From Paragordius varius (taxonomy: Eukaryota > Nematomorpha), in contig OZ176053.1 in the NCBI GenBank assembly GCA_964247055.1, forward strand, positions 9,362,001 through 9,426,000: a stretch of 64,000 bases of DNA, read 5' to 3'. A program made the translations under genes and the position numbers. The notes beneath the pieces are model-generated. The model saw nothing but the letters and a program-made list of their open reading frames with translations. It was not told the DNA's origin and searched no databases. The number at the start of each line of letters is the position of its first letter. Within the stretch, counting starts at the first letter, position 1. Shown in pieces: positions 62,041 to 64,000 of this stretch.

Positions 62041-62674
62041 CAATAATACTTTAGCTTAAACAATATCCAATTAAGATATTATTTTTTATGTATACACAAT
62101 TATACAGCGCACAATCATTAATGACTTATTCTTTAAAATATATTTTATGGAATTTGGGTATTTATAAGAAATGTTTAATAATTTTTTGTTTTAACGATGG
62201 TGCGCATCAATATTTAGGGCTAAGATGTGTAAAGTTTGTCTAAATAAATCCTGTCGGAAAAGAATAATTAAATAAAAAATATTTTTTAGAAGAAAATAAA
62301 AAGCATTTGACTAAAAGATAAATAATTATATAAATTAGTGCAAATGAAAACCCAATTTGAAGTGTTCAATGACCGATTTGAGATGAGTAAGATTTTTTAA
62401 TTTAATATTAAGTTATATATTTTATGGGTTAGCCCCGATTTATAAACGCGAACCATTGATTGGATAAAAAAAGGTTATTAAATATTTTCTTAAATATCTC
62501 AAAAAATATACAATGCACATCCAGCTAATAAAATACTTGTAAAGAATAAGTCATTAATATTTATCCATTGGCATATAATAAAAATATATTTAATAATTGT
62601 GTTTTCTAAAAAATAATATCCTAATTAGTGTGCTCTTAATGATTAAAAGTTATTTTTATATTTTTGATAGTTAT

Positions 62675-63673
62675 CAGGGCTTGGACCCGAAACCGCATGG
62701 AACCGGAACCCGGTTCCAGGGATTTTGGCAAGAATCGATTCCATGTGGATGGAACGAACGCGCTTTCGGTTCCAATTCCCCAGGAACCAGCCTTGTACCG
62801 ATTCCAAAATTTCAGGAACCACCCCGGTTTTATCTATAAATTTTTCTGAACCAACCGGGTTCCGGTTCCAACCGTTCAGGAACCAACCCGGTTCCGATTC
62901 GACCCCCTTAATTACTGGTTCTCATATGATTTTTATTATAAAATTTTTTATTATTATTTAAATTTGAGTGTACCACTACATATTACATACATCAAATTTC
63001 AAACCTACAACTAAGCGCCTATTTATTTTAGGCGTACTCTCTGAATTTTGGGTGATTCGGCCTTCTAAAAAACTAAAAGTCAAAACTTAAGATTTTTTAT
63101 TATATACATGTTCGTATATATGGGTCTCCGTTGAAAGGTTTTTTTAACCCTTAATTTATTTTCAGATTTGAGAAACAGTTTGACCAGCGAATCGCTTGGT
63201 CCAATAATTTTTTAAAGATAAATTTTTTTGATGTCCTTAATTTAATACTCATTATATACCTTTGTACTTATAGATTTTTGTATTATATTTTTAAAATTTG
63301 TTTCATTTATGATGCTACATTATATTTATTTAACTATACATTTAGCAATTTATAATAAATTGTTTGATTTATAATTATCAGTATTTGGTTATATTTTTAT
63401 TATAATAATTTTGTAAGAAAATTTAATCAAAAGTCAGAAACCGAAAATGGAACCGGTTCTAAATGTCAAGAACCGGCTCCGGAACCGCTAAATTTTTAAG
63501 GAACCAACGCGGTTCTGGTTCCACATGTTCAGGAATCACCCTGGTTTCGGTTCCAAAGTTTCAAGAGCCGCCCGGTTCTTTTTTTAAAATTCTGAGAACC
63601 AAAGCGGATCCGGTTCCGCTTGTTAAGGAACCCCGGTTCCGGTTCCACTTTTTGTAACCGGTTTCAAGCCCTG
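62675..63673. mobile_element. hAT-like non-autonomous element nested in the foldback right arm
   Basis: 999 bp with inverted ends cagggcttggacccgaaacc and, complemented, cagggcttgaaaccggttac. Flanking octamers atagttat (62667-62674) and atatttat (63674-63681) match at 7 of 8 positions, and the uninterrupted site tgatatttatc is seen in the copy near 463, so the insertion event is well supported. Roughly 250 bp at each end is packed with palindromic words such as aggaaccaacccggttcc, spaced about 20-30 bp, which look like subterminal transposase-binding repeats. No transposase frame; the short frames at 62597-62961 and 63463-63844 are by-products of the repeats. Relative of 13746-15806. Confidence 0.75.
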
Positions 63674-63785
63674 ATATTTATCATCAAAAAGAAGTCGTTT
63701 GACTTAGAAAATGTTTTTATTGAGTGGGGAAACGTTTTATTGACTGGGAAAACGTTTTTTCTGTCAGGGAATCGGTATATATATA

Positions 63786-64000
63786 TTAATATAATGGTAA
63801 TTTTTTTTAAAAAAACAAAATTTAAAAATGACTGTTTGAAATGACATAATTGAAATGATATAAAAGCAATAAATAAATGTTTTAATCAAAAAACGTTCTT
63901 TTGTTATCTTATCAGTCATTGATTGCCATCTAACAAAATTTGAGCTAATTTCCTTTATTAGTTTAAACAAATGCTTTTTGCGCGTTTGTCGCTTCCAATA
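63786..64000. other. Window end, nothing recognised
   Basis: AT-rich flank of the foldback-like element. No feature supported. Confidence 0.3.

Larger units (their letters stand above)
61750..63785. mobile_element. Foldback-like palindromic element with two nested insertions
   Basis: Two inverted arms meet near 62225-62425. From outside inwards each arm has short tandem units (core gactgggaaaacgttttatt; left about 61756-61830 inverted, right about 63690-63780), then tgatatttatcatcaaaa, then aaaagttatttttatat with attatcagcgtaat, then caataattgtg and aaagaataagtcattaat, and innermost tagccctaaatattgatgcg-type sequence. The left arm is interrupted by a 160-bp MITE (61884-62040), the right arm by a 999-bp hAT-like element (62675-63673). 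The centre near 62345-62390 contains aatttgaagtgttcaatgac, reminiscent of the 21-bp minisatellite family. Another half copy is at about 140-610. No coding region. Confidence 0.65.

Overview
The window is nuclear DNA of a eukaryote, most probably an animal of uncertain phylum. It is strongly AT-rich and holds spliced genes whose closest relatives by motif are animal proteins: an Rpn7/PSMD6 proteasome subunit, PNKP, mitochondrial ribosomal protein uL2m, a Rex1-family RNA exonuclease with a C-terminal RRM-like part, and a CatSper-type sperm cation channel. The standard genetic code fits every gene. Most of the rest is layered mobile-element debris.

Host genes: REXO-like exonuclease (minus, 25029-32741, about 12 exons); CatSper-like channel (minus, 35393-36901, one exon); uL2m (plus, 44288-50572, 7 exons); PNKP (minus, 51579-54443, 7 exons); PSMD6/Rpn7 (minus, 57459-60426, 8 exons). 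An unrecognised Ser/Pro-rich reading frame lies at 22435-23346 (minus). I rebuilt exons by hand by matching reading frame, GT/AG ends and family motifs. For uL2m, PNKP and PSMD6 all junctions agree in phase and give proteins of 389, 454 and 384 residues. The most striking observation is six introns of only 21-25 nt, always the 5'-most intron(s) of the gene, while later introns run from 67 nt to 3.5 kb.

Mobile elements, left to right: half of a foldback-like element (about 140-610); a broken Ty3/Gypsy LTR element (881-4663, minus); a decayed LINE (6480-7500, minus); a MITE (9205-9820); an RTE-clade LINE with a twin-priming 5' inversion (10574-13289); a hAT-like element (13746-15806) with an inverted-repeat element inside it; a Helitron Rep/helicase relic (16870-19480, minus); an old tandem repeat (19770-20665); a young satellite with a 1,054-bp higher-order period (39771-42765) followed by a Helitron-type 3' terminus (to 42957); a nearly intact LINE with a PHD-type finger (45120-48115) inside uL2m intron 2; paired inverted 21-bp minisatellites (35040-35325 and 50618-51340); and a foldback-like palindrome (61750-63785) carrying a nested MITE and a nested 999-bp hAT-like element.

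The genes do not form a pathway. They are housekeeping functions (proteasome lid, mitochondrial translation, DNA end repair, RNA processing) plus one sperm channel, separated by repeat-rich DNA. uL2m and PNKP are convergent, about 1 kb apart.
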